A stretch of 64,000 nt of DNA from Cytophagales bacterium Alg240-R148 (lineage in GTDB: Bacteria > Bacteroidota > Bacteroidia > Cytophagales > Cyclobacteriaceae). The translations under genes were made by a program, and so were the position numbers. Below, one piece after another: positions 7,703 to 16,543 of this stretch (position 1 is the stretch's first letter; each line of letters begins with the position of its first letter). The DNA lies in contig LS999826.1 in NCBI GenBank assembly GCA_900537185.1, positions 434,001-498,000 of the forward strand, in the 5' to 3' direction. The notes beneath the pieces were generated by a model, which did no database searches, was not told where the DNA came from, and worked only from the letters and a program-made list of their open reading frames with translations.

Positions 7703-8809
7703 ATGAATACAATTTTATTCTTTCTTCCTTTTATTCCGCTTTATGCTTTCTTAGCCGTTTACGTAGAAAGAAAATTAGCAGGATTCATACATGACCGATA
7801 TGGTCCTATGGAGGTGGGGAAATATGGTATTCTTCAGACTATTGCAGATATTTTAAAGCTTATTCAAAAAGAAGATATCGTGCCCAATGCGGCCGATAAG
7901 GTACTGCATAAAACAGCACCCCTAATTATTTTTGTGGCAGTTTTTACTGGTTTTTCAGTGTTACCGCTTAGCTCAGGGTGGTCTGGTGCCAACGTTAATG
8001 TTGGTGTATTTTTTTTGATGGCAATAGTTTCGCTCGACGTGGTGGGAGTTATTATGGCAGGCTGGGGTAGCAACAACAAATACTCTTTGTTCGGCGCATT
8101 AAGGGCTGTCGCCCAAATTGTTTCTTATGAAGTGCCTTTGGGCCTGGTTATTCTTTCAGTAGTAATGGTATGCCAGACTCTTAACCTTCAAGAAATGAGC
8201 TTCCAACAAGGTGCCTTCATGAACGATTATGTTGGATTGGAAAACCAACAAAACTATTTATTCGGAATCAAAGCTCTGGGCGTAAATGTAACCGAAGTTG
8301 GAGGTATATTGACTTGGAATATTTTTAGATCTCCGATTTTATTGTTGGGATTTGTGCTTTTCTTTGTTGCTTCACTTGCAGAATGCAATCGAGCGCCTTT
8401 TGATTTACCAGAGTCCGAATCTGAATTGGTTGGAGGTTTTCAAACCGAATATGCTGGGTTCCGTTGGGCAGTAATTATGTTGGCCGAATACGGCTTAATG
8501 TTGTTGATGAGTTTGTTGGGCGTTGTTCTATTTTTAGGCTCTTGGAATAGCCCGCTACCAAATATTGGGGAAATTAAATTATTTGATTGGACATCTGGAA
8601 CGCCAGGGACATTTTTAGGCAATATATTAGGCATGTTTTGGCTGCTAGTAAAAGCTTTGTTTTTAGTATCTTTACAAATGTGGGCCAGATGGATTTACCC
8701 CAGGCTGAGGGTAGACCAACTGATGAATTTGGGTTGGAAAGTGCTAACGCCATTGGGCCTTCTGTTGGTGTTAATTAGTGGTGTTTGGAGACTATTAATG
8801 GTTATTTGA
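7703..8809 (+). CDS. nuoH: NADH-quinone oxidoreductase subunit H
   Basis: NuoH is the membrane subunit of Complex I that joins the peripheral arm to the proton-pumping arm and forms part of the quinone chamber. The 368-residue protein has about eight membrane helices, the N-terminal LAVYVERKLAGFIHDRYGPMEVG loop and the diagnostic cytoplasmic loop AECNRAPFDLPESESELVGGF. It is the first nuo gene here; no nuoA-G precede it. Its TGA overlaps the ATG of the following sensor kinase (TGATG), an unusual coupling inside a nuo operon. Confidence 0.96.
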   Translation: MNTILFFLPFIPLYAFLAVYVERKLAGFIHDRYGPMEVGKYGILQTIADILKLIQKEDIVPNAADKVLHKTAPLIIFVAVFTGFSVLPLSSGWSGANVNVGVFFLMAIVSLDVVGVIMAGWGSNNKYSLFGALRAVAQIVSYEVPLGLVILSVVMVCQTLNLQEMSFQQGAFMNDYVGLENQQNYLFGIKALGVNVTEVGGILTWNIFRSPILLLGFVLFFVASLAECNRAPFDLPESESELVGGFQTEYAGFRWAVIMLAEYGLMLLMSLLGVVLFLGSWNSPLPNIGEIKLFDWTSGTPGTFLGNILGMFWLLVKALFLVSLQMWARWIYPRLRVDQLMNLGWKVLTPLGLLLVLISGVWRLLMVI

Positions 8810-10839
8810 TGAAGATTAAAATATTTTTGATTTCGCTATTGTTCTTTTTTTGTACCAATCTGTTGTTGGCGCAAGATCCTTTCTACGATTCCGATAGTTT
8901 AAAGACAGAATTACAATATGCGGAAAACGATACTTCCAAATTTTTTTTACTGATGGAAATTGGTTATTCCTATCGGTATACCAATCCCAAGGAAGCGATT
9001 AAATTTTCATTAGAAGCTATTGATTTGGCCAGCCTAATGAATGTCCCTACCTACATAGGTTATTCCTATGAAATGCTGTCTTTGGTGTATTCTGTGCAGG
9101 GGCGGTATGTGGAAGCTTTGAATTGTGACCTTAAAGCCAATGCTATATTTGTAAAAGGGGATGAAAAAGACCAAATATACAATAGTTGGAATAATTTAGG
9201 GGACGATTACATGCACCTCAATAGTTACAAAGAAGCTTTTCAGTATTTCCTCCAATCTTTAGAATTGGCCACAGAAAACAACGACTCGTCCTACATTGCT
9301 ATAACCTTGTTTAACATGGGGAAGGTGTATAAGGAGCAAAAGAATTATGACCAAGCTAAAAAATACATCCACAATTCCTTAACTATTAGTAGCAATATAG
9401 GGGACAAGGAAGGTTTTGCATTTTCTAATTTTGAATTGGCAAACATTGCATTGCAACAACAGGATTATGAAGAAGCCGAGTTTTTATACAACAAGGCTTT
9501 AAAATATACAAGGAACTTGAAACTATTGGACCTGGAGGCTAAGGTGTTAGTAAAGCGCGGGGAGTTGCACGACAAGAACGAGGACTTATTCCATGCACTG
9601 GAAGATTTTTTTAGAGCATTGGGTATTAACGAGAAAATTAAAAATGAAAAAGGTGTAGCCGAAGCGTATTTAGGGCTGGCAAGATTACACCTTAAAAGGA
9701 ACTCAATAGAAAGTGCATTGATTAGTTTGAACCGGGGTTTGGGTATTGCAGATAAATTAAATTCACGGGCACTTAAAGCAGATTTTTACAAAGAGCTATC
9801 TGCTTATTACGAGAAGCTTAATGTCAATGACAAAGCACTGGATTTTTATAAGAAGTACAAGGGGTTGGAAGATTCGGTATACAACAACGAATTGAGCCAA
9901 CAATTGGCTTTGTATGAAACCCAATATGAATCCGATAAAAAGGATAGGGAGATTGAGTTGCTCAACAAAGACAAAGAATTGCAAAAAAGCAAAATTGAAT
10001 CGGAACGAACCAAAAATGTATATTTATTAAGCAGTTTGGCTGTTGTATTGATTCTTTTTGTATTCATTTATTACAGCTACCGATCAAAAAACAGTGCCAA
10101 TGAACTTTTGCTGCGGCAAAAGGAAGCGATGGTCAAACAACAAAAACAATTGAAGCAGGCCAATAAAGTAAAAGATAAGTTTTTCTCCATCATCAGCCAC
10201 GATTTAAAAGCGCCCTTCCATTCTTTGAGCGGGGTATTGGCATTGGTTGAACAAGGTGTTGTGAACCCTGAAGAACAGAAAATGATCTTTTCTGAATTGA
10301 AAAATAAATTTGAAAAGACCAATTACCTACTTAATAATTTACTAGACTGGGCCAGAACTCAAATGCACGACATCGAAGTTAAAAAAGAGACCTTCAATGT
10401 TCGAGAATTGATCAACAATGAAATTGCCGTGATCAATGGTGTTCAGTCCAAAAATATTACCATATACAACAATGTACAACCAGACTTGGTTGGTTTTTTT
10501 GATGTCAACATGTTCAGTACTATCATAAGAAATTTGATCAACAACGGTATTAAATTTACAGAAGAAAACGGTGAAATTAGTGTAGAAGCTTTGGTGTCGG
10601 ATGGCAAAATCCAATTGGAAATTATAGACACGGGGGTGGGCATAGAACCGAGCTTTTTAGGGCAAATTTTTGACAATGAAACAGACCATACAACTTATGG
10701 AACCAATAATGAAAAAGGGACGGGGCTTGGCTTAAAATTGTGTCAAGAATTTGTTCAGATTAATGAGGAAAAACTGTGGGTCGAAAGTGAAGTTAACAAG
10801 GGAAGTAAATTTGCATTTACCATTCAAAATGTTTCATAA
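8809..10839 (+). CDS. TPR-repeat sensor histidine kinase inserted in the nuo operon
   Basis: A 676-residue protein. Order: signal peptide (ends near LLLAQ, about residue 20), a periplasmic array of six or seven tetratricopeptide repeats (about 40-370), a coiled segment, one membrane helix (about 405-427), then a cytoplasmic kinase. The phosphoacceptor is His464 in FFSIISHDLKAPFHSLS. The N-box NLINNGIKFTEENG follows at about 575, then DTGVGI and GTGLGLKLCQEF. No receiver domain is fused and no response regulator is nearby. This is the common Bacteroidota TPR-kinase design. The ATG at 8809 is chosen because it begins a clean signal peptide and overlaps the nuoH stop by one base. NuoI starts directly after its TAA with no gap. 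Confidence 0.93.
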   Translation: MKIKIFLISLLFFFCTNLLLAQDPFYDSDSLKTELQYAENDTSKFFLLMEIGYSYRYTNPKEAIKFSLEAIDLASLMNVPTYIGYSYEMLSLVYSVQGRYVEALNCDLKANAIFVKGDEKDQIYNSWNNLGDDYMHLNSYKEAFQYFLQSLELATENNDSSYIAITLFNMGKVYKEQKNYDQAKKYIHNSLTISSNIGDKEGFAFSNFELANIALQQQDYEEAEFLYNKALKYTRNLKLLDLEAKVLVKRGELHDKNEDLFHALEDFFRALGINEKIKNEKGVAEAYLGLARLHLKRNSIESALISLNRGLGIADKLNSRALKADFYKELSAYYEKLNVNDKALDFYKKYKGLEDSVYNNELSQQLALYETQYESDKKDREIELLNKDKELQKSKIESERTKNVYLLSSLAVVLILFVFIYYSYRSKNSANELLLRQKEAMVKQQKQLKQANKVKDKFFSIISHDLKAPFHSLSGVLALVEQGVVNPEEQKMIFSELKNKFEKTNYLLNNLLDWARTQMHDIEVKKETFNVRELINNEIAVINGVQSKNITIYNNVQPDLVGFFDVNMFSTIIRNLINNGIKFTEENGEISVEALVSDGKIQLEIIDTGVGIEPSFLGQIFDNETDHTTYGTNNEKGTGLGLKLCQEFVQINEEKLWVESEVNKGSKFAFTIQNVS

Positions 10840-12132
10840 ATGAGGGGTGGGTCACAACCATATTGGCGCCTGGTATCAGGAACTATTATTTCATTAATAA
10901 AAGGGATAAAAATAACCGGTGGGCATATGACCAATGTCTGGCGGTCCAGAAAACCGGTGGGCATTGCTTCGGATGAGTATTTTACTCAAAATGAAGGGCT
11001 TTCTACCTTACAATACCCTAAAGAAAAGTACCCATTGCCTGACAATGGGAGAAACAAACTGCACAATGAAATTGAAGATTGTATAGTTTGTGATAAATGC
11101 GCAAAAGTTTGTCCTGTTGATTGCATCGAAATTGAGGCAGTGAGGGCCGTAGAAGACATGGGTAAAACTTCGGACGGAACTCCAAAAAGAATACATGCGG
11201 CCACTTTTAATATTGATATGTCTAAGTGCTGTTTTTGTGGTTTGTGTACTACAGTTTGTCCCACGGAGTGTTTGACGATGACCAGCGAATACGATTTTAG
11301 TACTTTTGACTTGGGAGAGCATAACGTACCTTTTGGGAATATGTCTGAAGAGGAAGTGGATATAAAAAAGTTGGCCTTGGAACGTTTTAATGAAGAGAAA
11401 AAACGCAATGCTCCTACGAAGGAGGTGGCGCAACGCCCCGCTAGAGTGGTGGTTCCAGTTGCTTCTAAAGAGCAAGAACCAGAAAAAAAGGGGACAGCTA
11501 AAAAGCCTGTATTCAAACCTAAGGTTAAGGTGAAACCGGTTCCAAAGACAGGAGGTGAATCTGAAGGAACTCCTACTAAAGCGAATCGCCCAAGGCCCGT
11601 TACTTCAACTCCAAAAGAGGAGAAAGCAACTCCAAAAAGACCAGTGGTCCGCCCGGTGCTTACTTCCAAAACGCCAGAAGAACCAAAAGACGACCGTGCA
11701 GCGGGGTCAAAAAAGCCAAAGCCTGTCCTAACATCCAAAGCTAAGGCCAGACCCAAACCAGTAGTGCAACCAGGTAGCCAGCCAGAAAAAAAACGTCCCA
11801 AGCCTGTGGTAAAACCTTCAAGTACAAAAGAAGGAGATGGGGCTAAAAGCGAACCTTCGGCATTAGCTGAAAAGCCAATTCCGAAAAAGGTCAAACCAGT
11901 TATGAAGCCTGCAAAACCGGCCAGTGCGGAAGCAAATGAACCGAAAGTTGCGCCTATTGAAAAAAATATAAAAAAAGACCAGATAAAAAGACCAAAACCG
12001 GTAATTAAAGCAAAGCCGATAGTGCAACCAAAGCCTTTGGACACAACCCAACAGAACCCTTCGACTGAAGAAAACAAAGAAAAAAAGGTAGGTAAAAGAC
12101 CAAGGCCAATCATAAAGAAAAAGACAGATTAG
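10840..12132 (+). CDS. nuoI: NADH-quinone oxidoreductase subunit I with long K/P-rich C-terminal tail
   Basis: NuoI carries Complex I iron-sulfur clusters N6a and N6b. Two ferredoxin motifs are intact: C81-C84-C87-C91 followed by P, and C130-C133-C136-C140 followed by P. The N-terminal IISLIKGIKITGGHM helix matches the family and argues for this start, which lies directly on the kinase stop. NuoI is normally near 150-230 residues. Here a tail from about residue 165 to 430 is added, low-complexity and strongly basic, built from repeated units such as RPKPV, KPKPV, RPRPV and KPVVKP separated by acidic or Ser/Thr linkers. It is predicted disordered and its role is unknown. The frame is continuous, with a 4-base gap to nuoJ, so this is not an obvious frameshift artefact. 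Confidence 0.93.
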   Translation: MRGGSQPYWRLVSGTIISLIKGIKITGGHMTNVWRSRKPVGIASDEYFTQNEGLSTLQYPKEKYPLPDNGRNKLHNEIEDCIVCDKCAKVCPVDCIEIEAVRAVEDMGKTSDGTPKRIHAATFNIDMSKCCFCGLCTTVCPTECLTMTSEYDFSTFDLGEHNVPFGNMSEEEVDIKKLALERFNEEKKRNAPTKEVAQRPARVVVPVASKEQEPEKKGTAKKPVFKPKVKVKPVPKTGGESEGTPTKANRPRPVTSTPKEEKATPKRPVVRPVLTSKTPEEPKDDRAAGSKKPKPVLTSKAKARPKPVVQPGSQPEKKRPKPVVKPSSTKEGDGAKSEPSALAEKPIPKKVKPVMKPAKPASAEANEPKVAPIEKNIKKDQIKRPKPVIKAKPIVQPKPLDTTQQNPSTEENKEKKVGKRPRPIIKKKTD

Positions 12133-12136
12133 AAGA

Positions 12137-12637
12137 ATGGAATTTACTAACTTCATATCGTATTTTTTTATCGCAATTGTGGTAGTGGCAAGCAGCGGTA
12201 TATTTTTGACTAAAAACGTCTTGTATGCAGCACTTTTATTGGTTTTTAGCATGTTGGGCTTGGCGGGAATATACGTTCTGTTGAATGCAGAGTTTGTAGC
12301 AGTAACCCAAATTATGATTTATGTTGGTGGTGTATTGGTATTGGTTGTTTTTGCGATTATGCTGGCACATAATTATTCTGGAAAGCCTCTTGTAGTAGAA
12401 AATAATAACTTAAAATTAGGGCTTTTTACTGTTGTCTTATTTGTAGGGGTAGTGGGCTACTCCATTTCTGGAGTGCATTATGCTGTACAAAAGGAACAGG
12501 ACGGGGCCAATTCGGTTGAAGCAATTGGGGTTCAATTGATAAGCCGAAATTTATTGTCTTTTGAATTGATAGCAGTGTTTTTACTGGTCTCTTTAGTTGG
12601 AGCTATCTACTTCGCGTCCAAAATTAGAAAAACTTGA
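12137..12637 (+). CDS. nuoJ: NADH-quinone oxidoreductase subunit J
   Basis: A 166-residue membrane subunit of Complex I with five hydrophobic helices. The motif LYAALLLVFSMLGLAGIYVLLNAEFVAVTQIMIYVGGVLVLVVFAIML is typical of NuoJ: the central TM3 region that couples quinone chemistry to proton movement. It begins 4 bases after the nuoI stop and ends 1 base before the nuoK ATG. Confidence 0.95.
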   Translation: MEFTNFISYFFIAIVVVASSGIFLTKNVLYAALLLVFSMLGLAGIYVLLNAEFVAVTQIMIYVGGVLVLVVFAIMLAHNYSGKPLVVENNNLKLGLFTVVLFVGVVGYSISGVHYAVQKEQDGANSVEAIGVQLISRNLLSFELIAVFLLVSLVGAIYFASKIRKT

Positions 12638-12638
12638 T

Positions 12639-12941
12639 ATGATGTCACTAGAACCTTTTTTGTATTTAGCCGGCTTCATGTTCGCCATTGGATTTGCTGT
12701 TTTGGTAATCAAAAGAAATGCAATTTTTATGCTGGTGGGCCTAGAACTTATGCTCAATGCAGTTAATTTAAATTTCGTAGTTTTTTCCAAGATGCATGGT
12801 ACCGTTGAAGGGCAAGTGGTAGCAGTGTTTGTTATTGTTATTGCAGCTTGTGAAGTTGCGGTAGGGTTGGCCATCATACTTAATATATACAAACATTTTA
12901 AAAATATTGACCACCATTCTATAAACGAGCTTAAAGGATAA
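12639..12941 (+). CDS. nuoK: NADH-quinone oxidoreductase subunit K
   Basis: A three-helix subunit of 100 residues, the family's normal size. It shows the conserved buried glutamates in MLVGLELMLNAVNLNF and AACEVAVGLAIIL that form part of the proton path. Two tandem ATG codons (12639 and 12642) follow the nuoJ TGA; either can be the start, and the longer upstream reading into nuoJ is rejected. Its TAA overlaps the nuoL ATG (TAATG). Confidence 0.95.
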   Translation: MMSLEPFLYLAGFMFAIGFAVLVIKRNAIFMLVGLELMLNAVNLNFVVFSKMHGTVEGQVVAVFVIVIAACEVAVGLAIILNIYKHFKNIDHHSINELKG

Positions 12942-14929
12942 TGGAAGGTATTGATTTTAATATAGCCCTAATCCATTACATCCTGTTTTCTGGAATAATT
13001 GGATTTGTTATCATGTCTGTTATCTCCTTTAACAAGAGATTATTGGTGGTTTTGGGCACCGCTTTGGCGTTGTCACAATGTTTAGCTGCATGCTGGGTGT
13101 ACGGATTTATTGCTCAAAATGGTAGCCTTAGCAGCAGTGTAAACTGGATAACTTTTCAATCTTCTACGTTGTCTTTGGGATATTGGGTAACAACAGAAGC
13201 TGCTTTGATGCTCTGTGTAGTAACTTTGGTGAGCACCTTGGTCAACTTATTTTCTTCTGTGTACATGGGCAAAGATCCGGGTATCAGGCGGTACTATTCC
13301 TATCTTTCCTTTTTTGTATTTGCCATGAACGGGATTGTATTGGCAGACAATCTTCTAATGTTATTTGTGTTTTGGGAATTGGTTGGGTTGGCATCTTACC
13401 TACTCATTGGATTTTGGTTCGATAAGCTTCCTGCTGCTAAGGCCAGTATGAAAGCATTTTTAATGAATAAGGTTGGGGATGTAGGCTTTCTTTTAGGGAT
13501 TTTAATTGTATGGTCCAATTGGGGAACCCTGGATTTGGAAGTATTGAAATCGATGGATTTGGATTTCAATAATGCTGCGGTTATTGCAGCCGGTGCCATG
13601 TTAATATTCGGGACAATAGGGAAGTCCGCACAAATGCCACTTTCCGCTTGGCTACCAGATGCTATGGAAGGCCCTACACCAGTATCGGCTTTAATTCATG
13701 CCGCTACCATGGTAGCGGCCGGCATTTATTTGTTAGGAAGAATTTACTTTATGTTAGCACCAGAAGTATTAGTGGCATTGGCCATTATAGGTGCGGTAAC
13801 TGCCATAACAGCAGCTTTAACTGCTACCAAACAATTTGATATTAAAAAAGTATTGGCTTATTCCACCATTTCCCAATTGGGATACATGGTGATGGGAATG
13901 GGGGTTGGCGGGTATGCGCAATCCATTTTCCATCTGACAACCCATGCCTTTTTTAAAGCGGGGTTGTTTTTAGCTGCAGGTGCTATTATACACCACCTGC
14001 ACCATGCTTTAGAACAACAAAAGGAGCCTGTTGACCCGCAAGATATGCGCATAATGGGCGGGCTTAAATCAAAAATGCCTTTTACTTTTGTAGTGTTTTT
14101 AACCTGTACTTTGGCGTTGGTAGGTTTTCCTTTTACTTCCGGTTTTTTGAGTAAAGATTCAATAATACACCAGTCAGTAGAATGGGCCAATTCCCATGGA
14201 GGTTGGACTTTTATAATCCCAATAATTGGGTTTGCTGTAGTTGGCATAACCGCTTTTTATATGACCCGCCAATTGTTATTGGTGTTTTTTGGGGAGCCGC
14301 GCCACGAAGAATTTTCGAGTACAACAAAGCCAAAGCCATCTGCTCTATCTTTTAGCATACCACTTGGTATTTTGGCCGTAGGGTCGTTGTGGTTTTTTTA
14401 TTCGATGAACCCTTTTTCAGCTGAAAAATCATGGCTTGTCAGAAGTTTTTCAGACGCCAACTATCAGTATCCTCCAGTTAGCCACCTTTTAACCAGTGGC
14501 ATTGCGCTTACTTTGTTAGCGGCTGGAGTGGTTTTTGGGTACACCCGGTTTGGGAAAGCAGAACAAGGGATGCAACTAGACGAAGCTACAACATGGAACA
14601 ACAGGTTACTAAGAAATAACTGGTTCCAAGATAAGATTTTGCATTCTTTGGTGGTCGGGCCTATCTTGCGCTTGGCTGGTTTAACTGTTGCAGTAGAAAA
14701 GAAAATTATTGATGCTATCGTAAATGCATTTGGAGTAATGATGGTTGTTTTAGGGAAGGTGTCCAACATAGTGGACCGTTTGGTTGTGGATATGTTTGTA
14801 TCCTTAAGCGCCAAAACAATAGGGGCAGGTGGGCAAGCTTTTAGGTCGCTGCAGAGCGGAAAAGTGTACCTCTATATTACCTATGCTTTTCTAATTTTAA
14901 TAACGCTTACTATAATCTTAATATATTAA
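12941..14929 (+). CDS. nuoL: NADH-quinone oxidoreductase subunit L
   Basis: The largest antiporter-like proton-pumping subunit, 662 residues. Conserved blocks include FVFWELVGLASYLLIGFWF with the key TM5 Glu, MNKVGDVGFLLGI, LPDAMEGPTPVSALIHAATMVAAGIYLL and HAFFKAGLFLAAGAIIHHLHH. The C-terminus has the long lateral helix region and a final anchor helix at about 640-660. It overlaps nuoK by one base and is followed 3 bases later by nuoM. Confidence 0.97.
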   Translation: MEGIDFNIALIHYILFSGIIGFVIMSVISFNKRLLVVLGTALALSQCLAACWVYGFIAQNGSLSSSVNWITFQSSTLSLGYWVTTEAALMLCVVTLVSTLVNLFSSVYMGKDPGIRRYYSYLSFFVFAMNGIVLADNLLMLFVFWELVGLASYLLIGFWFDKLPAAKASMKAFLMNKVGDVGFLLGILIVWSNWGTLDLEVLKSMDLDFNNAAVIAAGAMLIFGTIGKSAQMPLSAWLPDAMEGPTPVSALIHAATMVAAGIYLLGRIYFMLAPEVLVALAIIGAVTAITAALTATKQFDIKKVLAYSTISQLGYMVMGMGVGGYAQSIFHLTTHAFFKAGLFLAAGAIIHHLHHALEQQKEPVDPQDMRIMGGLKSKMPFTFVVFLTCTLALVGFPFTSGFLSKDSIIHQSVEWANSHGGWTFIIPIIGFAVVGITAFYMTRQLLLVFFGEPRHEEFSSTTKPKPSALSFSIPLGILAVGSLWFFYSMNPFSAEKSWLVRSFSDANYQYPPVSHLLTSGIALTLLAAGVVFGYTRFGKAEQGMQLDEATTWNNRLLRNNWFQDKILHSLVVGPILRLAGLTVAVEKKIIDAIVNAFGVMMVVLGKVSNIVDRLVVDMFVSLSAKTIGAGGQAFRSLQSGKVYLYITYAFLILITLTIILIY

Positions 14930-14932
14930 GAA

Positions 14933-16537
14933 ATGAACTGGTTAACAATACTTATATTTTTACCGATTCTGTCCGCCTTGGTTGTCGGGCTACTTCCTAC
15001 TGGGGCCTATTTGAAAAAAATTAACATAGCCGTAGCAGGTCTTCAGTTGGTTGTTTTTTCATGGATGGCCATTGGATTCAGTACCGATGTTCCGACGAGT
15101 TCAGAATATTCTGAAGCATCCTTTCAGTTTGTAGAAAGAGCAAACTGGTTTGAATTAGGTCTTGGAGCTAATAATTCGTTGGATGTAGATTATTTCGTGG
15201 CCGTTGATGGCATAAGCTTTTCTTTAATAGGGTTATCCATTGTTATCTTAATAATAGCAGCAGTGTCTTCCCTTTCGATTCAAAAAAATATTAAAGGGTA
15301 TGTTGTACTCTTTTTATTATTAAACGGTGCCATCATTGGTTGTTTTGCAGCACTTGATTTGTTTTTGTTCTACTTGTTTTTTGAATTCATGCTGTTGCCA
15401 ATGTACTTTCTTATAGGTATTTGGGGTGGCCCAAGAAGAGAGTATGCTTCAATCAAGTTTTTCTTGTATACATTGCTGGGTTCCATATTAATTTTGATTG
15501 TATTAATTGCGTTGTACAGCTCCTCTTATGTGCCAACAGGCGTAGAAGGTGTGTACTCCCATTCTCTAAATTTAATCGATTTATCTAAAGCCGCAAATTA
15601 CCATGTAGAAGGGTTGTTGCACGCGGAACAATCGGGTACTTTGTTGGGGCTGACCTGGAGGCATTGGGCTTTTGTGCTGGTCTTCATAGGGTTTGGGATT
15701 AAATTGCCTATGTTTCCATTTCATACTTGGTTACCAGACGCACATGTAGAGGCACCAACTCCAATTTCTGTTATTCTTGCTGGGATATTATTGAAAGTAG
15801 GTGGGTATGGATTAATAAGAATGGGGTATATGTTGTTTCCATCCGAGGCAAACGACCTAGCTTGGTGGGTGGCTTTGATGGGCGTAATTTCTATTATTTA
15901 TGGAGGTTTAAATGCTTTGGGAAGCAATGATCTTAAGAAATTGATTGCCTACTCTTCGGTTGGCCATATGGGCTTTGTTTTGTTGGGTCTTGCTTCAGCA
16001 ACTTCTGAAGGTGTTTTGGGAGCCACTTATCAAATGATAAGCCACGGATTAATCTCACCAATGTTGTTTTTAGTGTCGGGTGTGTTGTACGATAGAACCC
16101 ACAATAGAGAGATCAATAATTATTCTGGTTTGGCCTCCAAAATGAAATTGTTAACAGTGGCGGCAGTAGTAGCATTTTTTGCTTCTTTGGGTCTTCCTAT
16201 GTTCTCTGGGTTTGTTGCAGAGCTCCTTACTTTGTTGGGTAGTTTTAAGTCCGGAGCAACCAATGGCTTGTTGCCACATTGGATGCCAGTAGTAGCCACT
16301 TTTGGTATCGTCATAAGTGCAGCTTATGCACTCTGGACCATTCAAAGAATGTTTTTTGGACCATTTTCAGTGAAAGAACAAAGTTGGTCAGATCAATTGT
16401 ATGACCTTACTTCAAGAGAGAAATTCATGCTCTTTAGTTTGGCAGGTTTAATCTTGTTTTTAGGAGTGTTTCCATCGTTTTTAATAGATATGCTGGACCA
16501 ATCTGTGGCTCAGTTGTTAATTTTGATGCAAAATTAG
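14933..16537 (+). CDS. nuoM: NADH-quinone oxidoreductase subunit M
   Basis: A second antiporter-like subunit, 534 residues and about 14 helices. Typical motifs are FEFMLLPMYFLIGIWGG with the TM5 Glu, FPFHTWLPDAHVEAPTPISVILAGILLKVGGYGL and KKLIAYSSVGHMGFVLLG. It sits between nuoL and nuoN with gaps of 3 and 6 bases, in the usual order. Confidence 0.97.
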   Translation: MNWLTILIFLPILSALVVGLLPTGAYLKKINIAVAGLQLVVFSWMAIGFSTDVPTSSEYSEASFQFVERANWFELGLGANNSLDVDYFVAVDGISFSLIGLSIVILIIAAVSSLSIQKNIKGYVVLFLLLNGAIIGCFAALDLFLFYLFFEFMLLPMYFLIGIWGGPRREYASIKFFLYTLLGSILILIVLIALYSSSYVPTGVEGVYSHSLNLIDLSKAANYHVEGLLHAEQSGTLLGLTWRHWAFVLVFIGFGIKLPMFPFHTWLPDAHVEAPTPISVILAGILLKVGGYGLIRMGYMLFPSEANDLAWWVALMGVISIIYGGLNALGSNDLKKLIAYSSVGHMGFVLLGLASATSEGVLGATYQMISHGLISPMLFLVSGVLYDRTHNREINNYSGLASKMKLLTVAAVVAFFASLGLPMFSGFVAELLTLLGSFKSGATNGLLPHWMPVVATFGIVISAAYALWTIQRMFFGPFSVKEQSWSDQLYDLTSREKFMLFSLAGLILFLGVFPSFLIDMLDQSVAQLLILMQN

Positions 16538-16543
16538 AGCAAT

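Noticed and set aside
10986-12113. A 375-codon open frame antisense to nuoI.
   Set aside because: It arises from the proline/lysine codon bias of the NuoI tail read in reverse; its composition (runs of Gly, Phe, Thr, Ser) has no signal, motif or start context, and the sense frame is clearly NuoI.
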